A DNA stretch of 7,830 nucleotides from positions 1 to 7,830 of the forward strand of contig DDJH01000266.1 of the NCBI GenBank assembly GCA_002338895.1, read 5' to 3'. The translations under genes were made by a program, and so were the position numbers. Of the stretch, positions 1-6,144 are shown piece after piece (positions within the stretch are counted from its first letter, which is position 1; each line of letters opens with the position of its first letter). The DNA comes from Lentisphaeria bacterium UBA1829. GTDB lineage: Bacteria; Verrucomicrobiota; Lentisphaeria; Victivallales; UBA1829. The notes under the pieces are model-generated. The model made no database searches, was not told the DNA's origin, and saw only the letters and a list, made by a program, of their open reading frames with translations.

Positions 1-21
1 GAGAGGAAGCGAAGGTCTGCA

Positions 22-56
22 CGGGAGAAAAGCGGAAGATTCTCCCGGAAACGGGA
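22..56 (+). other. Alternative hairpins near the left edge
   Basis: Bases 22-29 and 40-47 form a perfect 8-bp inverted repeat with a 10-nt loop. Bases 43-47 can instead pair with 52-56, closing a GAAA tetraloop, so the segment at 43-47 can belong to only one hairpin at a time. No U-tract follows directly, so neither is a standard terminator. The region may be the 3' end of an upstream gene: one forward frame stays open from the window edge to a TGA at 68-70. In that case the pairing could be coincidental. The function is unknown. Confidence 0.3.
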
Positions 57-69
57 AGCCCACCGATTG

Positions 70-111
70 AAAAAAGAGACAAGAGGACAAGAAATCTCCC
101 CTCTTTTTTTT
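70..111 (+). terminator. Weak intrinsic terminator candidate
   Basis: An A-rich arm at 70-78 (six A then GAG) is complementary to CTC plus T at 101-109, and a nested arm at 81-86 pairs with 100-105. The right arm runs into a tract of eight T at 104-111. The stem is short and AU-rich, so it would be weak. It lies directly after the TGA at 68-70 and before the leader of the first operon, where a terminator for an upstream forward gene would be expected. Confidence 0.35.
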
Positions 112-126
112 CTTTCCGTTTGAATT

Positions 127-153
127 TTGAACGATTCCGGCAAATAGTATCCT
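127..153 (+). promoter_or_regulatory. Possible promoter for the TIM-barrel operon
   Basis: TTGAAC at 127-132 and TATCCT at 148-153 are separated by 15 nt, about 34 nt before the ATG at 187. Each box matches four of six sigma-70 consensus positions and the spacing is short, so this is only the best candidate in the leader. No operator or riboswitch fold is evident between it and the gene. Confidence 0.25.
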
Positions 154-174
154 CATATCCGGTAAAATTTGAAA

Positions 175-179
175 AGGAG
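175..179 (+). promoter_or_regulatory. Ribosome binding site that fixes the first start
   Basis: AGGAG, within a longer purine stretch AAAAGGAGA, lies 7 nt before the ATG at 187. An in-frame TTG at 169 sits upstream of and runs into this site, so the TTG is unlikely to be the start and the ATG at 187 is preferred. Confidence 0.8.
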
Positions 180-186
180 ATTGGAT

Positions 187-954
187 ATGAAAATTTCGCA
201 GAAGAATCTCGCCGCCCAGCTTTTCACCTGCCATGAGTACACGAAGACACCGAAGGACATTGCCGAGACTCTGAAAAAAGTCAAGAAGATCGGTTATGAC
301 GCGGTCCAGATTTCCGCCCTGGGTCCGATTGACCCGAAGGAACTGGCAAAGATGCTTGACGGGGAAGGCCTTGTCTGCTGTGCCTCGCACGACGGAGGGG
401 AAGAGCTCTTCACGAAGACCGATGCGCTCATTGAGAAACTCCATGCGGTGAAATGTCCGTATGTCGCGTATCCGTGGCCGCACAACCGTCCGGATACGGA
501 AGAGGGATGGGTCGCTCTGGCGAAGCGTCTGGACACGCTGGGAGCGAAACTGCGCGAAGAGGGAATCACGCTCTGCTATCACAATCACAATATCGAGTTT
601 GCGAAATACAACGGCAGAACCGCGCTGGACATCATCTATTCGGCCTCGTGCGCGGACAATCTGAAAGGGGAACCGGATACGCACTGGGTTCAGCTTGGCG
701 GAGGCAATCCGGTCTCCTGGTGCCGGAAACTTGCGGGCCGTCTGCCGCTGCTGCACATGAAGGACACCGCCTACATCGGCGACAAACCGATGATGACCGA
801 AATCGGAAACGGGAATCTTGAGTGGAAGGAGATTGTCAAGGCGGCGGATGAGTCCGGCTGTCTGTGGTACATTGTCGAGCAGGATGTCTGCCCGTCCAGC
901 CCGTTTGACTCGCTGAAGATCAGTTACGAGTACATCAAATCGGAGCTGTTCTAA
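187..954 (+). CDS. Sugar phosphate isomerase/epimerase-like TIM-barrel protein (255 aa)
   Basis: A cytoplasmic xylose-isomerase-like TIM barrel (AP endonuclease 2 / Xyl_isomerase-like fold), probably a metal-dependent isomerase, epimerase or dehydratase acting on a sugar, inositol or their derivatives; the substrate cannot be read from sequence. Visible family motifs are YHNHNIEF (residues 131-138), DTHWV (from 164), HMKD (190-193), EIGNGNLEW (205-213) and a late VEQD (230-233). Likely metal ligands, by comparison with ketose 3-epimerases, are Glu137, Asp164, His190 and Glu231. Length is normal and there is no signal peptide. The start at 187 is chosen from the AGGAG 7 nt upstream; the TTG at 169 would add six residues encoded by the ribosome binding site. 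The stop shares a base with the next start, so the two genes are probably translationally coupled. Fold is confident; reaction is not. Confidence 0.88.
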   Translation: MKISQKNLAAQLFTCHEYTKTPKDIAETLKKVKKIGYDAVQISALGPIDPKELAKMLDGEGLVCCASHDGGEELFTKTDALIEKLHAVKCPYVAYPWPHNRPDTEEGWVALAKRLDTLGAKLREEGITLCYHNHNIEFAKYNGRTALDIIYSASCADNLKGEPDTHWVQLGGGNPVSWCRKLAGRLPLLHMKDTAYIGDKPMMTEIGNGNLEWKEIVKAADESGCLWYIVEQDVCPSSPFDSLKISYEYIKSELF

Positions 955-1838
955 TGTATTTCACCGGTTTTGCCGACGAGGCGTCCCCCTCTCTTGACCG
1001 TCAGATTCAGGCGACGAAGGAACTCGGCTGGAGCAACATCGAAGCCCGTTCCCTGTTCGGGAAGAATCTGGGCACCATCTCGGACGCGGAATTTGAGCTC
1101 CTTCAGCAGAAACTTTCCGAAGCGGGCGTTTCCATCAACTGCTACGGAAGCGCGGTTGCGAACTGGGCCAATCCGATCACCGAATCGCCGGAGAAGTCCT
1201 ATGCGGAACTCCGGACCGCCCTGCCCCGGATGCAGAAACTCGGAACCGGGATGATCCGGATCATGAGTTTCGCGGTTCCTCAGGAACTCAAAGCGAGAGC
1301 ATGGGATTTCGAGGAGGAGGTTGTCAAACGTCTTCAGGTCATCGTCCGGATGGCGGAAGACGCCGGAGTGGTCTGCGTGCACGAAAACTGCATGAACTGG
1401 GGCGGACTTTCGTATGAGCACACGTTGCGTCTGTGCGACCGTCTTGGCTCGTCTCCGTCCTTCCGGCTGGTCTTCGACACCGGAAACCCCGTCTTCAACG
1501 ACGATTACAGCAAGACCCCGCTGAGAAAACAGAGCTCCTGGGAGTTTTACAGCAAGGTCCGCGACTTCGTGGTCTACATCCACATCAAGGACGGCAAGTT
1601 CCAGGAGGACGGCACCATGAAGTACACCTTCGGCGGCGAAGGCGACGGCGATGTCCGACGCATCCTCACCGACGCCTTCTCCCGCGGCTACGATGGCGGA
1701 ATCTCCATCGAACCGCACATGAACAAGGTCTTCCACGATCCGGACGCCAACGTCAACGAACGTCTTTCCTACGAAAACTACGTCGAATACGGAAAGCGGA
1801 TGATGGCTCTGGTGGACGATATCCGGAAAACCCTCTGA
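954..1838 (+). CDS. Second sugar phosphate isomerase/epimerase-like protein (294 aa)
   Basis: Another cytoplasmic xylose-isomerase-like TIM barrel, longer than and clearly divergent from its neighbour. The opening GFADEASPSLDRQ is typical of a sugar phosphate isomerase/epimerase subgroup. Candidate metal ligands are Glu144 (VHEN), Asp175 (FDTGNP), His210 (HIKD) and Glu253 (SIEPH), spaced 31, 35 and 43 residues, close to the pattern of tagatose/psicose 3-epimerases. GGEGDGDV (227-234) fits the loop between the third and fourth ligands. The ATG overlaps the upstream TAA by one base, and GGAG at 942-945 lies 8 nt before it inside the previous gene. The gene ends 30 nt before a strong terminator. 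The two enzymes may catalyse successive steps or form a hetero-oligomer; this is inference. Substrate unknown. Confidence 0.88.
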   Translation: MYFTGFADEASPSLDRQIQATKELGWSNIEARSLFGKNLGTISDAEFELLQQKLSEAGVSINCYGSAVANWANPITESPEKSYAELRTALPRMQKLGTGMIRIMSFAVPQELKARAWDFEEEVVKRLQVIVRMAEDAGVVCVHENCMNWGGLSYEHTLRLCDRLGSSPSFRLVFDTGNPVFNDDYSKTPLRKQSSWEFYSKVRDFVVYIHIKDGKFQEDGTMKYTFGGEGDGDVRRILTDAFSRGYDGGISIEPHMNKVFHDPDANVNERLSYENYVEYGKRMMALVDDIRKTL

Positions 1839-1867
1839 TACAACGAATCAGAAATCCGTCGAAAAGA

Positions 1868-1913
1868 AAACCGTCCGGAACACTTTACAAGATGTTCCGG
1901 ACGGTTTCTTTTT
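1868..1913. terminator. Strong bidirectional intrinsic terminator
   Basis: Bases 1868-1882 and 1893-1907 form a perfect 15-bp stem with a 10-nt loop and a GC-rich core (CCGTCCGG). The forward strand continues TTTCTTTTT. The reverse strand continues into TTTTCTTTT, the complement of the A-rich bases 1862-1870. It sits 30 nt after the forward operon and about 34 nt after the stop of the reverse CoA-transferase gene, so it can end both convergent transcripts. Confidence 0.9.
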
Positions 1914-1940
1914 ATTCCGTTTTTTTCTGCGGAGTCCCGA

Positions 1941-3275
1941 TCAGGATGCGGTGGAGGACCGTCTCAAAGCGGCCTGCCGGCGGAGGAATCCGGCGCCGAA
2001 GCGTTCGAACGCCGCCTTTTCGAGGGCCTCGCGATGACGGGGATGCGCAATGCTGATCAGCAGAGCGGCCCGTTCCTGAAGAGTCTTTCCATACAGATTG
2101 ACGATTCCGTATTCTGTCACCACATAGTGCACCAGATGACGCGGCGTGACGACCCCTGCGCCCTGCTTCAGGAACGGTGTGATTTTGCTTTCCCCTCTTC
2201 CCGTTTCGGATGCGATGGCGATAATGGCCTTTCCGCCCTTGGAGCGGGAGGCGCCGTAGATGAAGTCGAGCTGCCCGCCGACGCCCGAGTACATATACGG
2301 GCCGATGGAGTCGGCGCAGACCTGCCCGGTCAGATCGATCTCCAGCGCGGAGTTGATCGCGACGACATTGTCATTCTGCGCAATGATGAACGGATCGTTT
2401 GTATACCCGATATCCTTCATCAGCACGAGCGGATTGTTGTCGATGAAATCGTAAAAGCGCTGGGACCCCATCATAAAGCTGGTGACCAGTTTTCCGCGGT
2501 CGATCTGTTTGCGCACGCCGTTGATGATTCCCTCTTCGACGAGCGGGATCACATTATCGGCAAACATCTCGGTATGGATTCCGAGATCGGCATGATCCTT
2601 GAGGGCGGAAAGGATCGCATTCGGGATGGATCCGATCCCCATCTGCAGACACGCGCCGTTGTCGATCAGGGACGCGCAGTTGCGTCCGATGGCAATATCC
2701 AGCTCCGTCGGCGGCGGATTGATGATCTCCATCAGGGGGTGGTTGTCCATGACGGCGAAATCGATGCTGCTGTACGGGATCAGGGAATCTCCGAGGGTCC
2801 GCGGCGCCTTTTCGTCGACGACCGCGATCACGATCTTGGCCGTTTCGACGGCGGCGAGCGTGATGTCGACCGACACTCCGAGCGACACATATCCGTGTTC
2901 ATCCGGAGTTGTCACCTTGATCAGCGCCACATCGCATCGGAAGGTTCCGGAACGGTAGAGCTGCTGGGTGTCGCTGAGTCCGACCGGCAGATAATCGCTG
3001 ATTCCCTCCCGCATGCTCTGCCGGTTGTTTGCTCCGGCGAAGAATGCGTTCGGGATGAAGATTCCGGCGTAGCGCTCCTCGGTGTAGGGAGCCTTTCCGA
3101 ATGTCATCAGCTGAATGATGCGGACATCTCTGAGTTCCCCTCTGTCGCCCCGGCGGCAGAGGGCCTCGACCAGGAGTTCGGGGGAGTTGGCGAATCCGCT
3201 CAGATAGAGGGAATCGCCGGACTGAATGACGCTGACCGCCTCATCGGGAGAAACGACCTTGGGAACCTTTCTCAT
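1941..3275 (-). CDS. Acetyl-CoA hydrolase/transferase family protein (444 aa)
   Basis: A class I CoA-transferase of the acetyl-CoA hydrolase / 4-hydroxybutyrate CoA-transferase family, which moves CoA between acyl-CoA and a carboxylate through a glutamyl-CoA intermediate, usually acetate with succinate, butyrate, propionate or 4-hydroxybutyrate. Visible marks are the N-terminal SPDEAVSVIQSGD, GIGSIPNAI (213-221), LGIHTEMF with the likely catalytic Glu236, a glycine-rich VGGQLDFIYGA block (332-342) and TEYGIVNL (387-394). Length matches the family. The frame stays open 38 codons further upstream, to 3389, but that stretch lies over the Nif11 gene and is low-complexity and basic, so the ATG at 3275 is chosen; GGAG lies a rather long 14 nt before it. 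It begins 7 nt after the Nif11 stop, so both are likely co-transcribed. Probable role: fermentation end-product or short-chain acid metabolism in the cytoplasm. Exact substrate not determinable. Confidence 0.92.
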   Translation of the reverse strand: MRKVPKVVSPDEAVSVIQSGDSLYLSGFANSPELLVEALCRRGDRGELRDVRIIQLMTFGKAPYTEERYAGIFIPNAFFAGANNRQSMREGISDYLPVGLSDTQQLYRSGTFRCDVALIKVTTPDEHGYVSLGVSVDITLAAVETAKIVIAVVDEKAPRTLGDSLIPYSSIDFAVMDNHPLMEIINPPPTELDIAIGRNCASLIDNGACLQMGIGSIPNAILSALKDHADLGIHTEMFADNVIPLVEEGIINGVRKQIDRGKLVTSFMMGSQRFYDFIDNNPLVLMKDIGYTNDPFIIAQNDNVVAINSALEIDLTGQVCADSIGPYMYSGVGGQLDFIYGASRSKGGKAIIAIASETGRGESKITPFLKQGAGVVTPRHLVHYVVTEYGIVNLYGKTLQERAALLISIAHPRHREALEKAAFERFGAGFLRRQAALRRSSTAS

Positions 3276-3282
3276 GGCGCGA

Positions 3283-3570
3283 TCAGAGACTCCGGAACCA
3301 GGCGGTGACGTTTTCGACCGCGGCGGGATTGTCTGCTGCAACCTCGTCGCGATAGAAGCCGACCACCTCTTTTTCCAGTTCTTCCGCACTCATTTTCTTT
3401 CCGGTCAGTTCCGAAACGATTTTGAGGAGATCGTGCTGCGAAAAATCGTAATTCTCCTTTTTCATAATTTCAGCGATTGCCTCCGGCGAGGCGGCTTTTC
3501 CGAGACTGTCGCGGAATTCATCATCGGCCATCAGTCTCATGCAGAATGCGCGTGCGCTTTCAACGGACAT
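3283..3570 (-). CDS. Nif11-domain small protein (95 aa)
   Basis: The first half matches the Nif11 family, known from nitrogen-fixing cyanobacteria and as the leader of many ribosomally made, modified peptides. It shows an opening helix MSVESARAFC, then DDEFRDSL, ASPEAIAEI and YDFS (41-44), in the usual Nif11 order. After it, SAEELEKEVVG (61-71) resembles the end of Nif11-type leaders, which usually run to a Gly-Gly cleavage site; here only one Gly remains. The tail (72-95, ending AWFRSL) has no Cys and few Ser/Thr, so it is a poor substrate for lanthionine or azoline formation. The only Cys is Cys10. No maturase, protease or exporter gene lies in the window. The start has GGGAG 8 nt upstream. 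A stand-alone helical or regulatory protein coupled to the CoA-transferase is as likely as a peptide precursor. Confidence 0.8.
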   Translation of the reverse strand: MSVESARAFCMRLMADDEFRDSLGKAASPEAIAEIMKKENYDFSQHDLLKIVSELTGKKMSAEELEKEVVGFYRDEVAADNPAAVENVTAWFRSL

Positions 3571-3615
3571 GCAACTCTCTCCCTTTCATAATCATAAAAT
3601 TCGGTTTAAGAAGGT

Positions 3616-3643
3616 AAGATAAACGTATTCAGGGGAATTTCAA
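3616..3643 (-). promoter_or_regulatory. Promoter candidate for the Nif11/CoA-transferase operon
   Basis: On the reverse strand TTGAAA (3643-3638) and TATCTT (3621-3616) are 16 nt apart, matching five and four of six sigma-70 consensus positions. They lie 46 nt before the Nif11 start, in an AT-rich stretch unlike the flanking coding DNA. I see no clear terminator between this site and the preceding CNNM gene, so read-through from that operon is possible. Confidence 0.5.
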
Positions 3644-3659
3644 ATTTTTTCCGGAATTT

Positions 3660-4637
3660 TCACCCAAAAAGTTTCCGGGCGATGTCGGTTGATGTGAAAA
3701 TTCCGCTCTGTTTTCCATTTTTGTCGAGGACGGCGAACATGGCGGCGTCCGCGCCTTTGGTCCGTTTCAGGGCCTCGCCGATCGGCGTGGTGGCGGGGAT
3801 TTCGAGAATCGGGAGCATGCATTCCGCCACAGTTCTTTCGTTCCAGACCTCTTCCCGAAGCGAGAAGATCGCATGATGGGAGGAAAAAACGCCGATCCAC
3901 TTCCCCGCATTTTCGTCATAGACAGGGAATTTGGAAATCTTCTCCCGGAAACACTGCTCCATGGCGTTCTGAACGGAACAGCCGGATGCGATCTGCACCA
4001 CTTTCGCCTTCTCCTTCATGATGCCGGCGATGGTGGCGGAATGGAATCCGATGGCGTTGTCGAGCAGCGACGCGGCCTCGGCGGGAATCTCTCCGCCGGT
4101 CTCGCTTTCCCGCAGGAACAGTTTCAGATCCTCGCGCATGAGAGCCGACCGGGCCTCTCCGGACTCGGATTTCCCGGCGATCTTCCGACTGAGAAACGCC
4201 GTGAACGAATCGAACAGACGCACCGGCACATAGAGCACGAAAAACGTTCCGTACAGGATCCAGACAAACAGGGAGCACCGTGCGCACGGCGCCTGACGGA
4301 ACCAGCTTTTCGGAATGATTTCACAGATCAGCATCGACACGCTGAGCACGGCGGTCATTCCGAGCAGGCCTCCCGGCGAGGAGAGGTTGGCAGACTCCGC
4401 GAACCTCTTTGCCGACAGCGACGCGCAGACCACCGAAATATTGACCCCCAGCAGACACGTTGAAATCATCACTCCGGGCCGGTTGATGAAAAAGAGAATC
4501 ATCTTCGCCGCCCGGCTTCCCTGTTCGCAGGCATGTTCGATTCTCGGCCGGCGGATGGAAATCATTCCGGTCTCGAGTCCTGCGAACATCCCCTGCATCA
4601 GGATGAAGAAGAGAAGCAGACAAAGACTGCTCAGCAT
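3660..4637 (-). CDS. CNNM/DUF21 membrane protein with CBS pair, short form (325 aa)
   Basis: An inner-membrane protein of the CNNM (DUF21)/CorC family, linked to Mg2+/Co2+ efflux or resistance; the precise ion is unknown. Hydrophobic segments fall near residues 3-20, 56-75, 92-108 and 121-140. Family motifs are FAGLETGMISIRR (18-30) and CEIIPKSWF (105-113), a form of the conserved GEIxPK. A cytosolic CBS pair follows (about 205-325), with KFPVYDENAGKWIGVF and ILEIPATTPIGEAL inside it, where adenine nucleotides bind in relatives. The protein ends with the second CBS and has no CorC_HlyC domain, unlike its partner. GGAGGAGG lies 7 nt before the ATG, and the start overlaps the partner's stop by 7 nt (ATGCTGA), so the two are co-translated and may form a heterodimer. 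Confidence 0.88.
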   Translation of the reverse strand: MLSSLCLLLFFILMQGMFAGLETGMISIRRPRIEHACEQGSRAAKMILFFINRPGVMISTCLLGVNISVVCASLSAKRFAESANLSSPGGLLGMTAVLSVSMLICEIIPKSWFRQAPCARCSLFVWILYGTFFVLYVPVRLFDSFTAFLSRKIAGKSESGEARSALMREDLKLFLRESETGGEIPAEAASLLDNAIGFHSATIAGIMKEKAKVVQIASGCSVQNAMEQCFREKISKFPVYDENAGKWIGVFSSHHAIFSLREEVWNERTVAECMLPILEIPATTPIGEALKRTKGADAAMFAVLDKNGKQSGIFTSTDIARKLFG

Positions 4638-5938
4638 ATCACCGCCTCCTCCGGCGGATCCGCCGACGGCGCATCCTCCCGGAAGATCCGGGAGAACTCA
4701 AGTTTTGACGCCCGTTTTCCCTGTGTTTCGAGCACCCGGATCCGGAATCCGTCGCACTCCACCTCATCCCCTTTTGCGGGCAGCGCGCCGGAGAGCTCGC
4801 AGAAGACGCCGTTCAGCGTTGTCGATTCGAATTCCCGTTCCGGCTTCCACCCGGTATCCTCCATCACGAACGCCACCGGCGTCAGCCCTTCATAGAGCCA
4901 GACGTTCCGGCGGGACATCAGCGGTTCCGTCGGTGCGCTTTTTTCTCCGGCGATGGAGCACCCCGTCAACGCCGCATAGATTCCCGGTCTGGAAATCAGC
5001 CCCACGGTCGCCCCGTATTCATCGGTCACCAGAGCCGCGGAGATCTTTGCCGCATTCATGGTCCGCAGCGCCAGAATAATGGAGGTCTGTTCAGGAATGA
5101 ACACGGCGGACCGGACGATTCCGCACGAGTTCCACTGTTCGCGTTTCTCCTTCGGAAGCGCGAAGAACTCCCGGCTGGAGAGCAGACACGCCGCGCTTTC
5201 GATCCGTTTGTTCCCGACCAGAAAATACATGTTCTTCATCTGGAAAATCAAATCCTGAACTTTCTGCGCGGAGAAATCCCTCCGGACGAATCCAAGCTCA
5301 TGAATCGGCTGCATGATCTCCGCGACCTCCCGGATGCAGAAATCCAGCGACTCCTTCAGAAGCTCCCGTTCCGCCGGAGAGAATGCGCCGTTCCGGGTAC
5401 ACGTTTCGATATAGGAATCGAACTCCTCATGCGTCAGCGGCACCGATTTCTTCCGTCCGAGCGCATCGAGGATCCGGTTGCAGATCTGTTCCGCGCACCA
5501 GACCACCGGAAACAGCACACTCCGCATGAAACACACCGGAGCCGCCACGATTTTCGACCAGGGATCGCAGTACACATACGCCAGCGTCATCGGCGTGATT
5601 TCGCCGAAGAGAAGCAGAAGCAGGATTCCGCTGACGGCCGAAGCCACTGTTGCGGCCGCACCTTCCAGACCCGCATGGCGGATCACCGTGTCGTTCAGCA
5701 TCGAAATGCAGCTGTTCACGAACATGTTCGACAGGATAATCGTCACCAGTGTCCGGTTGTAATTATCCAGCAGAAAATAGATCCGCCGTTTCGTCGGCGA
5801 CGGATCGTCTTTGTACGCCATCACCTTGGCCCGGCCAAGAGAAAACAACGCCATTTCGCAGCTGGAAAAAAATCCCGATCCGCAAATCAGCACCACCAGC
5901 AGAACGATTTCCAGCGAAAGCAGTAAATAACCGTCCAT
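4631..5938 (-). CDS. CNNM/CorC-HlyC family membrane protein, full form (435 aa)
   Basis: Full-length 'hemolysin family' transporter-like membrane protein. In order it has four hydrophobic segments (about 5-24, 62-80, 97-123, 130-151) forming the CNNM domain, a degenerate CBS (207-259), a second CBS (275-326, with AALVTDEYGATVGLIS), and a C-terminal CorC_HlyC domain (344-415, with STTLNGVFCELSGALP and GFRIRVLE). FFSSCEMALFSL after the first helix is the family signature. The conserved GEIxPK is GEITPM here (112-117), so the lysine is lost. The frame can begin at a TTG at 5965, giving nine more residues, but the ATG at 5938 is chosen because it sits just before the first helix, as in relatives; no good ribosome binding site supports either, so the start is uncertain. 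The acidic proline-rich tail (EDAPSADPPEEA) is variable. Probable role: divalent cation export or sensing. Confidence 0.88.
   Translation of the reverse strand: MDGYLLLSLEIVLLVVLICGSGFFSSCEMALFSLGRAKVMAYKDDPSPTKRRIYFLLDNYNRTLVTIILSNMFVNSCISMLNDTVIRHAGLEGAAATVASAVSGILLLLLFGEITPMTLAYVYCDPWSKIVAAPVCFMRSVLFPVVWCAEQICNRILDALGRKKSVPLTHEEFDSYIETCTRNGAFSPAERELLKESLDFCIREVAEIMQPIHELGFVRRDFSAQKVQDLIFQMKNMYFLVGNKRIESAACLLSSREFFALPKEKREQWNSCGIVRSAVFIPEQTSIILALRTMNAAKISAALVTDEYGATVGLISRPGIYAALTGCSIAGEKSAPTEPLMSRRNVWLYEGLTPVAFVMEDTGWKPEREFESTTLNGVFCELSGALPAKGDEVECDGFRIRVLETQGKRASKLEFSRIFREDAPSADPPEEAVIC
4645..4652 (-). promoter_or_regulatory. Internal ribosome binding site for the short CNNM gene
   Basis: GGAGGAGG on the reverse strand lies 7 nt before the ATG at 4637, inside the last codons of the longer CNNM gene. 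Its strength suggests that the second protein is made efficiently even without re-initiation at the overlap. Confidence 0.75.
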
Positions 5939-5990
5939 ACACGCCGTTTCCGGCAAAACTCCCAATCAATGAAACGAATCAAGACGAAAC

Positions 5991-6018
5991 AATATATCAT
6001 CCTTTTGCATTTTTTCAA
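5991..6018 (-). promoter_or_regulatory. Promoter for the CNNM operon
   Basis: Reverse-strand TTGAAA (6018-6013) and TATATT (5996-5991) are 16 nt apart, each matching five of six sigma-70 consensus positions. They sit in AT-rich DNA about 53 nt before the chosen ATG at 5938. The -35 box and spacing equal those of the promoter before the Nif11 gene. Confidence 0.6.
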
Positions 6019-6058
6019 TCTTGCGGCCCGAAAAAAGCAGGAACGGGAGATGCCGCGT

Positions 6059-6078
6059 CTTCCCGGGAAGAGTCCCGG
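6059..6078. repeat. Nested GC-rich palindromes
   Basis: Bases 6059-6070 are a perfect 12-bp palindrome (CTTCCCGGGAAG). Overlapping it, 6063-6068 and 6073-6078 (CCGGGA/TCCCGG) form a 6-bp stem with a 4-nt loop. There is no adjacent U-tract: the nearest T-run on the reverse strand is over 20 nt away. It could be a transcript-end structure or a regulator site; no role is shown. Confidence 0.35.
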
Positions 6079-6096
6079 TCCGCGCGGCTCCCTCCG

Positions 6097-6120
6097 AAGA
6101 AACGCGTTCGTTCAAACGCG
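6097..6120 (-). terminator. Weak terminator candidate after the LprI-like gene
   Basis: CGCGTT (6103-6108) and AACGCG (6115-6120) form a 6-bp stem with a 6-nt loop, and the reverse strand continues TTTCTT. It lies about 25 nt after the stop at 6145. The U-tract is poor, so termination would be partial at best, but its position between two reverse operons fits. Confidence 0.3.
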
Positions 6121-6144
6121 GGAACGGCATTCCGAAGGAGGCAC

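Larger units (their letters stand above)
5939..6144. other. 206-bp intergenic gap
   Basis: The right part (6059-6120) is GC-rich with palindromes and the left part (5966-6020) is AT-rich and carries the CNNM promoter. A 60-codon reverse frame spans 5966-6148 but is basic, of mixed composition, begins inside the preceding gene and resembles nothing I know, so I do not call it a gene. Confidence 0.6.

Noticed and set aside
169..186. TTG start for the first TIM-barrel gene
   Set aside because: The codons between this TTG and the ATG at 187 contain the AGGAG ribosome binding site that serves the ATG.
951..1736. Reverse open frame of 261 codons
   Set aside because: It is antisense to the second TIM-barrel gene, which has the complete metal-ligand pattern; the reverse product has no recognisable family.
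2034..3308. Long open frame (424 codons) on the forward strand
   Set aside because: It lies antisense to the CoA-transferase, whose family motifs are intact. Its translation is rich in Asp, Arg and Gly without recognisable domains, as expected for an antisense shadow in GC-rich DNA.
3276..3389. N-terminal extension of the CoA-transferase
   Set aside because: The extra 38 codons overlap the Nif11 gene in another frame and do not resemble the N-terminus of the family.
4315..5079. Forward open frame of 254 codons
   Set aside because: It crosses the junction of the two CNNM genes in antisense and is Pro/Arg/Ser-rich low-complexity sequence.
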